Assembly (NCBI GenBank): GCA_032718865.1
Contig: JALUTQ010000007.1
Location: forward strand, 930,001-994,000
Origin: Tilletia caries
Lineage: Eukaryota; Basidiomycota; Exobasidiomycetes; Tilletiales; Tilletiaceae
Direction of reading: 5' to 3'
Length of the DNA stretch: 64,000 nucleotides
Shown: in pieces, positions 10,711 to 20,563 of the stretch
Numbering within the stretch: the stretch's first letter is position 1
Layout of the letters: every line of letters begins with the position of its first letter
Program-made: the position numbers and the translations under genes
The notes under the pieces: generated by a model
The model's input: only the letters and a program-made list of their open reading frames with translations
What the model was told of the DNA's origin: nothing
Databases searched by the model: none

Positions 10711-13482
10711 ATGACAACATTTGACGTACAAATCGCCTGCACACCGTCGCCGGCGACTCTCGTTCATTCTCAATCGTTCCCAGCCTGGTCGGGACTGTCC
10801 AAGCTTGCGTTGAGCTCGCCAACCCCCAGCAGCTGTAGCGGGAGCGGGAGCGAAGGCGAGTCGAGCGGAACCGAGTCGTCCCTGCCATCGTACTCCTTTC
10901 ATCGGCATCAGTCCCTCACCTTCAATTTCCCACTTCCTCCTGATGCTGGCGCCGACAATGACGAAAAGGTTCGCGAAAGCACCGATGCGGAGTCGGATCT
11001 TCCATGTGTATCGACCGTGCAGCCTCTGCAGCCTCACACCCAGCAAGAACCCAGCAGACATGAGCCTCCTGCCTACATTCATCGGCTCGACTCGGAGTCC
11101 AAGGCGGGCGCGCAAACAGCGGGTGACTTTGCGGAAGAGCAGAACATCTTACGGCTCAAGCAAAGCTTGTCTCTCTTGCAGCTCCCGAGTGAGACCCTTC
11201 AGCAATTCGGACAACATTTCATGGCACCTGCTGAAGGAGAAGAGGAGATCGACTCGAGCAAGGATGCTCAGCACGTAGGGTCCCAAAAATCTGCGCATCC
11301 ACCGCGACTCGAGCTCGCGTTCGACTCAAATGATGATGCGCCGCTCAACTTTGACGGCCATGACCTCGACCGCCTTGCAACCTTGCTTCGAGGACTGCCG
11401 ACTCAAGTGGATACTCCAGGTCGAACCGACACCTTGGACACGCTCAGAGCTGAGGAACGCGCTCGACCAGCACAAAGTCCGATTCTTAGTGGCCTCCTCA
11501 GTGCAACACCGTCCGAGACGGTCTGGGAGGTGGACATCGCTCTACAGCCCAACAAAGAGCAGCATCTGGAAGGCTTCGGCAACTCTCAGAAATCGGGCGA
11601 GACAGCCATTCTCCGTCTCGAGCTGAGTCCCGTCGAAGTGGCCAAGCTCTTCAGCATTCCAATGGAGATGCCCTCCCCGGGCATTCCCTTCCCGACCAGG
11701 GAAGTAGATGGCGAATTTTCTGTTGACGATGTATATCAAGGCATCATGGAGGTCACGGACAGCTCTGAAACGGCTGTCATCCAGCCGGAAGCACCTCTTA
11801 TGCGAGCGGTCGGCACAGATCAATCAGCAACGCTTACCGTCGATCAAGCTGCTATGGTATTTTCGAGCCCCGCACTCGCGACTCCAGATCTGGGCATGCT
11901 CTCGACACCTGCCATGATGGATTCGTGGCCCACTCCGGTCATCGCACAGTACAGCACCAACTTCGACAGTATCGCCCGGTTACTTGAGACGGCCAAGCCG
12001 GTTGGGGTGACCATCTCTGCACCTGAATTGGGCCGGACGCGATCTGAGAAAGGGGTCTTGCACATCGAAGAAGATCCTCTGGAGGACACTCGCTCGCCTC
12101 AAGCCGATGAAGACCGTCCGGAGACGCCTTCAGAATCCCCAATCACGTCGTTGCCTTCAAGCGTCTCTACTCCAGCGCTTTCAGTCCTCAATCGTCCGAG
12201 AGTCAAGACAAGATGTGATGCAACAACCTTTTTCGGCACCACTCGTCGAGACACGGAGCGTAAGCTCACCGCGTCGAGGTCTTCCACGATGGCATCCTCA
12301 TCCATGCCGACCAGCAAGAGCATGGGTGCGCTTGCACTGCCATCGCACCTCAGCGACGGATCCGACAGACCAAGTATTCCCAGTCGCAACAGCTCGCAAA
12401 TGTGCATCATCACGGCAAGTCCAGCTCCAATGGACAGTCCTGACAAGGTTCAGGTCGCAGCGGCCTCTCCGGACTCTTGTACGTACGACATCACCGAGGA
12501 CGTACATGTGCACAACAATGACAGCTCGCCGGCTGCCTATTGGCACGAGACGAGGCAGATCCTGGATCCCAATCTGGGCAAGCACAGTGCCTTGCTGGAC
12601 GAACTGCGGCGACAACGTACAGCTACGCTCGGCACGCCCTTAGACCAACCCCAAACCTTGCAGCCTCTCCCTCCGGTGCCACCTACTCCCGCAACTTTGC
12701 AGAAAGTTCGTACTCCCAAGAACATCAAGACATCGCTGTCGATCAATACGAGCGCGCCAAGTCCGACTCGGAGCGGCTTTGGAGGCCACATTTTCAAGGC
12801 GTTCCGCCGTTCGCCCCGATCGCCGCCTGCGTCCATCGTCATCAAGTCCGCTGAGCTTCCGTCTAACATTCGCCCCATCCTCGTCAAGTCACCGTCTTCG
12901 ACGGTCGGAGCTGTACCCATGGTCCCAACCGCATCAAAAACGTCTGTCAAGACAGTACTGAGCACCTCCACTTCGCACAGCGTGGCGACGGCAGGACCGA
13001 CGACGATGAACAGCAGCGGCAGCAGCACATCTTTCGCCAACAACATGGCTCGCATCCCTTTCTCTGCTTCCCCTCCCGTCGTGCTTAAAGGTCAGGCCTT
13101 GCAAGAGGTGAAACAGGCTTGTCATCAAAAGGCAGCCTTGATTCGGGCGGCGGCTATGGTTGCGGCGGCAGAGGAACAACGCGCGGCGGCATCAGCCGCC
13201 TATCGTGCCGCCGAGGCTGCGCTCCTCGCTTCTCGTCGGCAGTCGGCTACTGCAGCGCAGCAGAACATTTCTGCTGGCGGCGGCGCAGTTGGGACCAGGC
13301 CTCATTCGTTCCATGGTCATGTTGCGCAGATTTTGTTCGCTGAGGCGCCCGAGCGACAGTACAATGTGCCGTCGATCCGGACTGTCAAGTCGCCTCCAGC
13401 AACAGCAGTGGCGGGACGGGGCCGTCCTGTCAATCTGCGTCAAGTTTCAAACGTAGCCGACACAGTCCTGCTCGCCCTTTGA
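10711..13482 (+). CDS. Large Ser/Pro-rich disordered protein, unknown function
   Basis: This is an uninterrupted frame. The ATG at 10711 (AAGATGACA) gives 923 residues. An in-frame upstream start at 10588 is possible but lies in leader-like, pyrimidine-rich DNA. The protein is dominated by Ser, Pro, Thr and acidic residues, with no membrane segment or signal peptide. A short conserved-looking basic island, FGGHIFKAFRRSPRSPPAS, occurs near residue 690-710. Near the C-terminus, around residues 795-850, is an Ala-rich helical segment (HQKAALIRAAAMVAAAEEQR). Many SP/TP sites suggest phosphorylation. I do not recognise a family; a lineage-restricted regulatory or scaffold protein is plausible. The gene has no introns, unlike most of its neighbours. 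Confidence 0.8.
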   Translation: MTTFDVQIACTPSPATLVHSQSFPAWSGLSKLALSSPTPSSCSGSGSEGESSGTESSLPSYSFHRHQSLTFNFPLPPDAGADNDEKVRESTDAESDLPCVSTVQPLQPHTQQEPSRHEPPAYIHRLDSESKAGAQTAGDFAEEQNILRLKQSLSLLQLPSETLQQFGQHFMAPAEGEEEIDSSKDAQHVGSQKSAHPPRLELAFDSNDDAPLNFDGHDLDRLATLLRGLPTQVDTPGRTDTLDTLRAEERARPAQSPILSGLLSATPSETVWEVDIALQPNKEQHLEGFGNSQKSGETAILRLELSPVEVAKLFSIPMEMPSPGIPFPTREVDGEFSVDDVYQGIMEVTDSSETAVIQPEAPLMRAVGTDQSATLTVDQAAMVFSSPALATPDLGMLSTPAMMDSWPTPVIAQYSTNFDSIARLLETAKPVGVTISAPELGRTRSEKGVLHIEEDPLEDTRSPQADEDRPETPSESPITSLPSSVSTPALSVLNRPRVKTRCDATTFFGTTRRDTERKLTASRSSTMASSSMPTSKSMGALALPSHLSDGSDRPSIPSRNSSQMCIITASPAPMDSPDKVQVAAASPDSCTYDITEDVHVHNNDSSPAAYWHETRQILDPNLGKHSALLDELRRQRTATLGTPLDQPQTLQPLPPVPPTPATLQKVRTPKNIKTSLSINTSAPSPTRSGFGGHIFKAFRRSPRSPPASIVIKSAELPSNIRPILVKSPSSTVGAVPMVPTASKTSVKTVLSTSTSHSVATAGPTTMNSSGSSTSFANNMARIPFSASPPVVLKGQALQEVKQACHQKAALIRAAAMVAAAEEQRAAASAAYRAAEAALLASRRQSATAAQQNISAGGGAVGTRPHSFHGHVAQILFAEAPERQYNVPSIRTVKSPPATAVAGRGRPVNLRQVSNVADTVLLAL

Positions 13483-14000
13483 ACCCGCAGTGTCTCCTCA
13501 GAACGAAACGATCCGTATTCTTTCTCAAGTTCGTCTTGATCAGCAACACAATTATAATCCCTTGTTTCGATGGCCACTCATAAGCAATCCTGACCGCACT
13601 GAGCAAAGAATCGTTCAGATTATTGTGCATTCAAAAGCAGACTCGTCTATGCCCTTTGTTTCCAAGGGTTGAGATTCGGGTCACTTTGTAAGGCGTCGAT
13701 GCTCTCGGATGTCTCCTGATCGCGCTTTGTAGTCTCCCTCCCATTGATGCGGGTTCTCGGCGCTGCGACTCGGCCAATGCTTTTAAAAGGGAGAACAAGG
13801 TGATTCATTGGGATTTCGAAACTGGAAAGGTCTCTTTTGAGCGGAGCTCATCGCAGGGAGGAGGGACCAATCGCGAACCCTGTCACAGCCCCAGATCCCA
13901 ACTGATGCAATGTTCAAGCCTCTTCGCGCTTGATGCGAAGGATATCCCCGCACTCGTTCAGTCGTTCCCACCGATTGATCGAGAGTTGCGAGAGTTTTCC
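13483..14000. other. Convergent intergenic region with a duplicated gene fragment
   Basis: Bases 13920-13996 are similar to 14447-14512 inside the neighbouring secreted-protein gene: both contain a CGTTCCC.CCGATTGATCGAGAG block and a nearby GCG.TTGATGCGAAG-like block. On the minus strand the fragment still reads SRSIGG and then IKREEA followed by a stop. It looks like a remnant of a duplicated internal exon lying downstream of the gene's stop codon. Nothing else is recognised here. Confidence 0.5.
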
Positions 14001-14756
14001 TCACGCTTCACCGAGTAGGTCGAGCGCGTACCGAAACGTCCGTACGTCCCGTTTGTGGTGTGCCGGCGGATTGTACGGGGGAGGAGGGTACGTGTACATG
14101 GGCGCGGCGGCCGGATTGTACGCGGGAGGAGGGTACATGTACGTGGGCGCGGCGGCCGGATTGTACGCGGGAGGAGGGTACATCGGATTGTACGCGGGAG
14201 GAGGGTTCGTGGATGTGGGCGCGGCGGCCGCATTGGACGCGGGCTCGGCGGGAGGGGACGCGTTGCCGCCCGAGAAGAACATGTGGTCGATAATGCCGCC
14301 CCCCACGGCGGAGCCGAAGATCCATTTCCAAGGTTTGCTGCTCTTAACCTTCTGCTTGGCTGCTACAGCCGCAGCTTCACCGGCCTTGACCACAGCTTCA
14401 CCTTCCTTGGCCGCAGCTTCAGCAGTCTTGACTGCAACTTCATCTTCTGCCCGCTTCATGCGAAGTGTGTCCGCGTAGTCGTTCCCGCCGATTGATCGAG
14501 AGCTGCGAGAGTGGTGGAGGGAGAGATGTTCGAAAATGCCGCCCGCCAGGCCGGCGACGGCCCGCTCTTGAAACTTCGACATCTCAATGGCTAGAGAGTT
14601 GGGTTGAGAAGACAAAGCAATCATCAGTACGGCTCTCTGCTGAACGATATCAGTCGGCTGGCAAGTTTGACACTCACCATTGGGTAGCGGCAAAGGCGCA
14701 GCCTGGGCCACGAAAGCCATCGCAGCGATCGTGAGTAGGGCGGTGGCTGGTTTCAT
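14001..14756 (-). CDS. Secreted protein with PPPAYNP repeats
   Basis: Translation from the ATG at 14756-14754 begins with a clear signal peptide (MKPATALLTIAAMAFVAQAA). An 87-base intron (14677-14591) with GTGAGT, a CTGAT-like branch and CTCTAG is likely. It is a multiple of three with no stop, so a retained form would also be translatable. The spliced product is 222 residues. A middle segment is rich in Ala, Glu and Lys (coiled-coil-like), then a Gly-rich hydrophobic SAVGGGIIDHMFF. The C-terminal third has five copies of a Y/N-P-P-P-A/P-Y-N-P unit separated by AAAP. Lys-Arg pairs (MKR, HHKR) are potential Kex2 cleavage sites. No family is recognised; a small secreted or cell-wall protein or effector-like role is inference. 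Confidence 0.7.
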   Translation of the reverse strand: MKPATALLTIAAMAFVAQAAPLPLPNGECQTCQPTDIVQQRAVLMIALSSQPNSLAIEMSKFQERAVAGLAGGIFEHLSLHHSRSSRSIGGNDYADTLRMKRAEDEVAVKTAEAAAKEGEAVVKAGEAAAVAAKQKVKSSKPWKWIFGSAVGGGIIDHMFFSGGNASPPAEPASNAAAAPTSTNPPPAYNPMYPPPAYNPAAAPTYMYPPPAYNPAAAPMYTYPPPPYNPPAHHKRDVRTFRYALDLLGEA

Positions 14757-16446
14757 TCTTGAGGTTTGAGGCTTGAACGCTTGAACGTTGAGCTGGAGTG
14801 ACAAGGAAGGAGGATGGAAGGGATATGAAGATAATGTGATACAGACCAGCTGCACTTGAGAAGAGGAGGAAAAGAAGGAAGTTGTGGGGATGAGGGCTAT
14901 GTACTCTGAGGTCAAGTCCGGCGGATTCTTCCTCCCTTTATAGTTTTTATCGCTGTGCGTGTGGCAGGGCTGACCAAGTCGGTCGCTCTAGAGGAGAAGA
15001 AAAGGGGTTGATGAGATCAATGACAGCGTGACCTACAGCCGCGTTCCTGACGCTCGTTTTCGTTGCAGCTGTCGCCATTTGCGGCTTCTGCGGCGCAAAC
15101 GTTCATCCGGCCTCTGATGCTAATCGCTCATCGCTTGTTACGGGACGGTACGGGCTAAGCCAGAATGAGTCGTCCGCAGCCCCCTTTGCATATACACCAT
15201 ACGGCGCTGTCCGAAGTGAGTTGGAGAACAATTTTGCTGGCATCCGCTGGCATTCGCTGGCATTCGCTGGCATCCGCTGGCATCCGCTGGCGTTCGCTGG
15301 CATTCGCTGGCATTCGCTGGCATTCGCTGGCATCCGCTGGCGTTCGCTGGCATCGCTCCAGGCATTGATCGTCCAACCCGCACGTCCCTGAGATCCGTAT
15401 CCGTCTCAAACAATGTTGCGCCGCGCCGCAATTCCCGCCTTGCGTCGCCGTCGCCATCCTTTATTAGCCACTCTCAATCCTGGAGGTCGCCGTGCTGAGG
15501 GAGTTGGGAATGGAAACGTTTGAATTACTGTAGAAAGAATGGGAGAATGAGAAGAAGAGGAGATCATCTGCAGCCAGAATGCAATCAGTGTGGGATGAGC
15601 AAGCCAAGCGAGCTCGAACGCTGTCTACGGTCGCGCGTGCGGACCGGGGAAGCAGCGCTTGGGGAGGAAACGCACTGGGGGGTGGGCGGGCGAGCTTTGA
15701 AAACCCGAATGAGAGAGCTGTAAGTGCCGTATCAAGAACTGGATGCGAGCGAAGGAGGTTACATACATAAGGGGTTTTCGCCAGTTCTAGGCAGTGGATG
15801 AGGTACTGCAACGATATCGCCGAGGCAGCAGGCCCGAATGAACACCTCCGGTGTAGAAGGGGCTGAAGATGAAGTTAATATGTAGGGAAATGAGGTAACC
15901 CGGGGAGTAGTTTGGCTTTGCTGGAGGTCATGCTGCAAACGTCTGGACTCTGGGCCCTGGGGAGAGCAGGGCAGGAGCGTCCGGATCGCTGATATTTTGC
16001 GGCGCGCTACTGGTATCCTGAAAGTTTCAGACACTGTCTCGCCGCGGTCGCGTGGGTCTGCTGTACCCGCTGTCGAGTGGGAATCATTGCAATGCCTCCC
16101 GTCGTTGTGACAAGGTGGGTCGTGCTCATCTGCACCGTTGCGCACGACGATCAGGGCGAGCCACAACCGGGCTCCACTCTCTTCCCTTTGTCCTCCCTTT
16201 AGTCCCTGCTCCCTGGCTTTATACTTTTCCCACGCCTCGCCCTGGCTTTTATCCTTTTCCCACGCCTCGCCGATCGTCCATCAAGCAGAAAACGCATCAT
16301 ACACTCAGCATTTGAGGCGATGGGCGTGCGACCTTCGGGGTGAACGACCTCGTCGCTCTATAAAGGATCATGCTGGCCTCAACCTCCCATCTGCTGGCTG
16401 ACCCTCCCGCCCAACTCGACGCACTTCTACTTCGTCTTGACCATAC
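14757..16446. other. Long intergenic stretch with repeats
   Basis: About 1.7 kb without a supported gene. It contains the 10-base minisatellite at 15235-15357 and, at about 16212-16270, a direct duplication of a 29-base unit with core CTTTTCCCACGCCTCGCC. A TATAAA-like sequence at about 16359 would serve the GST relic that follows. Frames of up to 135 codons exist on the minus strand (15759-16166), but they show no motif and no clear codon bias. Confidence 0.4.
15235..15357. repeat. Minisatellite, 10-base unit
   Basis: Eleven full copies of CATTCGCTGG or its one-base variants (CATCCGCTGG, CGTTCGCTGG) run from 15241 to 15350, with partial units at both ends. The 10-base period rotates the reading frame, so the repeated ANASECQRMP-like peptides seen on the minus strand are a by-product rather than evidence of a gene. 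Confidence 0.95.
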
Positions 16447-16983
16447 ATGAGCGACGGTACCATTTTGTACTCTTGGCCGGAGTCCGGGAACTCTTACAAG
16501 GTCCGACTCTTAGCCTCGCTGTTGGGTATCGACTTCAACGTCCGCGATCTCGAATTCCTGAAGCAAGAACAAAAGGAGGCTTGGTTCCTCATGGTGAGCA
16601 GATTGGCGCCCCCTCAGCATGATTCACATCCGCGTCACTCAAGTCTTCCACCTGTTGCAGATCAACCCAAAAGGCGAAGTCCCCACCCTTGTGATCCCAA
16701 ATGGCAAGCGCTTGACTGACTCCGCTGCCATTCTGACCTATCCGGTCGCAAGTCCCTCCAGATCCTAAACGAAGAGCTGTCCCAGCGAGACTGGCTCTCT
16801 CTCGGTCGGGCAACCATTGCGGATGTTTCGGTGTTTGTCTACGTCGCGCTCGCGCCGATGGGCGATATCTCCCTGGACGAGTACAAGAATGTCCTCACAT
16901 GGATCAACCGTACCAAGGCGCTCCCCGGGTTCATTACCATCCCCGGCCTGGAGGACCCTCTGATCCGACGTGGGGGTCATTAA
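16447..16983 (+). pseudogene. Glutathione S-transferase relic with internal deletion and frameshift
   Basis: Exon 1 (16447-16593) and the start of exon 2 (from 16661) encode the thioredoxin-like half of a GST: LYSWPESGNSYKVRLLASLL, then NPKGEVPTLVIPNGKRLTDS and AAILTY. Directly after ILTY, near 16740, the frame runs into a stop (16766-16768). From about 16754 another frame continues with the C-terminal helical half: SLQILNEELSQRDWLSLGRA, IADVSVFVYVALAPMGDISL and TKALPGFITIPGLEDP, to a stop at 16983. Compared with the family, roughly 50-60 residues joining the two halves are missing. The simplest reading is a deletion that also shifted the frame. Splice sites and both halves are otherwise well kept, so the damage is probably recent or an assembly artefact. 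Confidence 0.8.
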
Positions 16984-17489
16984 AGTGCTTCTCACCATTG
17001 CGTCAAAGGGCCTTCAGCGGCGTGCCTCAATCCGACTGCTTTGTATGATCTTTATCGGACTGGCTGGCAGATCTCTGCATCTTCTTTCTGGCTGCATAAT
17101 AGTAGCACTTGGTTGCCACATTTGTGCAGGCTTGGATAGAGCGAAAGGGAACGCACGAGTGAGCTTGAAACTGACCTTCGCGCAGCAAGTCATTGCTGCC
17201 ACGGCAAAGGTGGAAAGCAGACGAACCTCCTGCCATACACAAGCCTTTCAACCAGCTCGCTCTATTCACTCTTCCAGCTTCCAGCCTCGCCGCAAACTCT
17301 TCTGACTCGCAATCGAAGGAAGGATGATCGATGTCCTGGCTGTCTTCCATATCATATGTGTTATATAGTTGTGATCAACCTGACCTGTGCGAGAACTATG
17401 TACATGGAAGTGAGCGATGCGACAACATAGATGAGGAGGGGCGGGGCCAAAGGAGGTTGGAGAAAGCGAACAAGGAGGACGGACAAAAA
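16984..17489. other. Intergenic, convergent
   Basis: Region of 506 bases between the GST relic and the end of the biotin gene. No supported feature is seen; it is likely to hold 3' untranslated ends of both. Confidence 0.4.
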
Positions 17490-20400
17490 TCATGGAAGTA
17501 AGGCGAGCAGTGCCTTCTCTGTGCTCCGCAGAGTTTCGGCAGGCGAGTTCAGGCTGCTCATGAAGTACAAGACGTTCCCGAGTGGTCGTGCATGAATCCT
17601 GAAATGGTCCGCCTCGGTTGTGCTGCCGATAATGTCCTTCACCGGCTGTGTTCTCAGTGTCCGCAAAATGTCAGTCGCTGCTGAGGAGGCATATCCTGGG
17701 GACGGGAGTCTGATGATGAGAACGGAAACCAACGACAATTCTTAACGATAGAACTTGGACTCACCGCCATTCTCATCCACAAGCTCTACGACAAGGACCG
17801 TTCCGAGGGTCATGACGCTGCGCACCCTCGCAGACCTCGAGAGCTTATCGACGGCATCGGCCGACCAGAACGACCAGATTGGCGAGCTCTGCCCAACGTT
17901 CGTACCCTGTCGTGCTTCACCATCAGCTAGGTGCGACGGCTGCGACGGAGTCTGCCACTCTTTCCGCGACGCCTCCCACGCGCCCTCCCCGTCCATCCTG
18001 GACAAGATGCCCAACGTCTCCTGAGCAACTTCGCAGCCCACCGCATGAGCAGTGTAGCTGTGTCCGTGCAAGAGAGCATCGACTTTGGTGCTGCCGGGAA
18101 AAGTGAAGGTCTCAAAAATGGAGGAGGATGCCAGCGTGACGGACATGGGTACCAGGCCACCGGTCAAGATCTTGGCAAGGACGAGAATGTCTGGGTTGAC
18201 ACCAAGGAGCGAGCGGGAGGGAGAGAGCTGTCCGAGACGATACAACCCCGTGAAAACCCTACAAAAGCAGGGACCGGGTCAACATTACCGCACGGATACA
18301 GCCTGACGCTGAGATAATGAACTCACTCATCAAAGACTACAGGGAGTCCACGCCAGTCCCCTTCTTTCCGCGACGAAGCGCCGGGAGACTTTCTACCGCC
18401 GGATGCGCCAAGGCGGGGGAAATCGTCCCACGAACCGAAAAGCTCTTCTCCGTCCTCCCTGACCACGTCCACCAAGACGCGCTGGAAGAGCGGATCGACG
18501 AATCGCATTCCTCCGGCTCCCAGGATGATAGGTTCGAGCACAAGCGCAGAGAAGCGGTACCCGTCGCCCTTTCCACCTGGGCCCACGACGGCGTGTTGCT
18601 CCGCCACTTGACGCAACAGCGTCTGTAGGTGGCGACGGTAGATACCCACCAATGGATCCGAAGTCAGACGATGTGACAGGTCATAGACGTCCGAAAGCGA
18701 TCCATATTCCCGCCGCCACGCTACACTGGAAGAAAGCGATACAGCGGACGAAGAAGGGCCGAGCGCATCTACAATGCTGTCCCATTCTTGCTCGGCACCC
18801 ACGTCGATGTCGGCTTCGACAGCCGCAACGCCGTCCTTGAAGCGTACCACGGGAGCACCGATCCAGGCGCCTTTACCGGTGTACCACGGCACCCGGGCAT
18901 TGTACACGCTGGGATCGGATGCATCCATAGCTCCAATTGTGTCACCGTGGTATGAGCCGCGAAGACCTAGGACAGCGGGTTGCAGTGGCGCGCGATCAAC
19001 TTGAGTCTGTGCCGGCATGAATTTTGAGGAAGAGGACCTTGAGGCTTTCGCTGTTCCCGCTGCGGGCACAGCTTTGGCATCTACGTCGGCCTGTGCCGTC
19101 CGAGGGAGAGACGCACTCGGTTGACCGGTACGGGTACTATATCGGGCCTCGGCACTGGCGATAGCCATCTTGAAGGCAACCTCGGTGCCAGTAGAGCCAT
19201 CGTCTGAAAAGAAGACGCGGGACGCCCACGGTGCTACGCTTGGCTTGGACTTGATGGAAGAAGAATCAACGGGAGAGCGTCCTAGGAGAAGCTCAGACAA
19301 TTTGGTCGCTGGTTCATTGGCGGCGCCCGGGAAGATGACGTGTCCATAGCGTGCTGCGGCCCGCGCAGCGGCCAAGGCCAGTCGAGGATGGGCGTGACCG
19401 AGACATTGAGTCCACCATGAGGCGGATGAGTCCAACAAAGGCGAAAGGAGAGATCCTGGCGAGTTCGAGCCTTGCTGATCATCTTGCCGCGATGAGCTGG
19501 TGGGTTTCGTGTAAGAGACGAACATATCTCCGTATGCGCTGTCGATGACAGTGACATCTGAGTTGGACTTGAACTGCTCGTGTTGAGTGAACGGCCACCA
19601 GCAGACATCGCGTGTTCGCTGGGCGAGACTATCTAGATTCTGCAATCTGGCATTGTGTCGTTGTTGCAGGTGTTGAAGAACAGCGGACAGGCCTTGCGTT
19701 GACGATGATGACGAAGGCGGACCTGGTTGACCGTTGCCGTGGACCAGGCCATGATACCATTGTCGCATTGCTTCCCTGTCCTCCGCGTCTGTACTTGACC
19801 CTCTCTCTGGAGGTGGGCCCCAAGCAGAAGTTGACAATCCGCGTTCGAGGGAGGGTCCTCCGATGGACCAAAATCGTAGGCCTTCATCTGCCCGTTCTTC
19901 AGTCCATTTGGCAAGGTACTCGGCATTTCCCCACTTCTCTGCGCCCTCCTGCTCGGCGATCAGCAGAATGGCATCGATATTGTATCCTTGTAAGACGAGA
20001 CTCTCGTACGCGCTAATCGTGGCGCTGATACCGCCCAAGTGGGGTGAGCCGATCAAGATCGTCGGGAAGCGAAAGGGACGGAGAAGGGTGGCCTGGGACG
20101 ATCCTGAGGGCGTAGGAGAATGGACTCCGCCTGCTGTTTCAAGATAGAGAACACTGCTATTCGTTCCCTGTTGCACATCTGGTCTTGCCTCCATTGTCAG
20201 CGAGGCTGTTTCTGAAATCCACGAGCTGATCCTGGCCCGCAAATCGTGGTCCGTCGGAATCTTGTGAAGCTCGTCTCCGCATGCTTTGCGGGCGGCCAGG
20301 TGCGGACTGAGTGCGTCTGGATACTGGACAAGCGTGGCAGTTCGGCTGAGGTTGGAGACATGGGCGTTCAGGTGGGTCGTATCCGATCCTGACGCTGGAC

Positions 20401-20563
20401 CTGTTGAGACTGGTTTGAGGTAGTGAACTTGCTTGCCTGGACTGGAGAAGTGGGTCTCTGCCAGACAGAGTGCGGTCGTGAAGAGCGTCTTGCCGACATC
20501 AGTATTGGCACCAAACACCTGGTGAATGCGAAGATGCGAATACAAATGCAGCGGGACGCTCAT
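17490..20563 (-). CDS. Bifunctional dethiobiotin synthetase / DAPA aminotransferase
   Basis: Three exons (20563-18327, 18258-17765, 17695-17490) close in phase to 978 residues. The N-terminal third is dethiobiotin synthetase: the P-loop FGANTDVGKT is at residues 17-26, with LKPVSTG following, and it forms the ureido ring of dethiobiotin from DAPA, CO2 and ATP. The rest is a class III PLP aminotransferase that makes DAPA from KAPA using S-adenosylmethionine: DDGSTGTEVAFKMA, LRGSYHGDTIGAMDAS, VVFDEVFTG and the Schiff-base lysine in LVLAKILTGGL (about Lys775). The same fusion is known from plants (BIO3-BIO1) and many fungi, where it is often mitochondrial; no clear presequence is visible here. 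Low-complexity Ser-rich inserts lengthen the linker. Confidence 0.95.

Noticed and set aside
15103..15457. Minus-strand frames with repeated ANASECQRMP-like peptides
   Set aside because: They are produced by the 10-base minisatellite read in rotating frames; there is no start context, motif or flanking coding sequence.
15759..16166. A 135-codon minus-strand frame upstream of the GST relic
   Set aside because: No motif, and it overlaps promoter-like sequence; not enough evidence for a gene.
16740..16766. An intron that would rescue the GST reading frame
   Set aside because: Only about 17-25 bases lie between possible GT and AG sites, and the missing family segment would still be absent.
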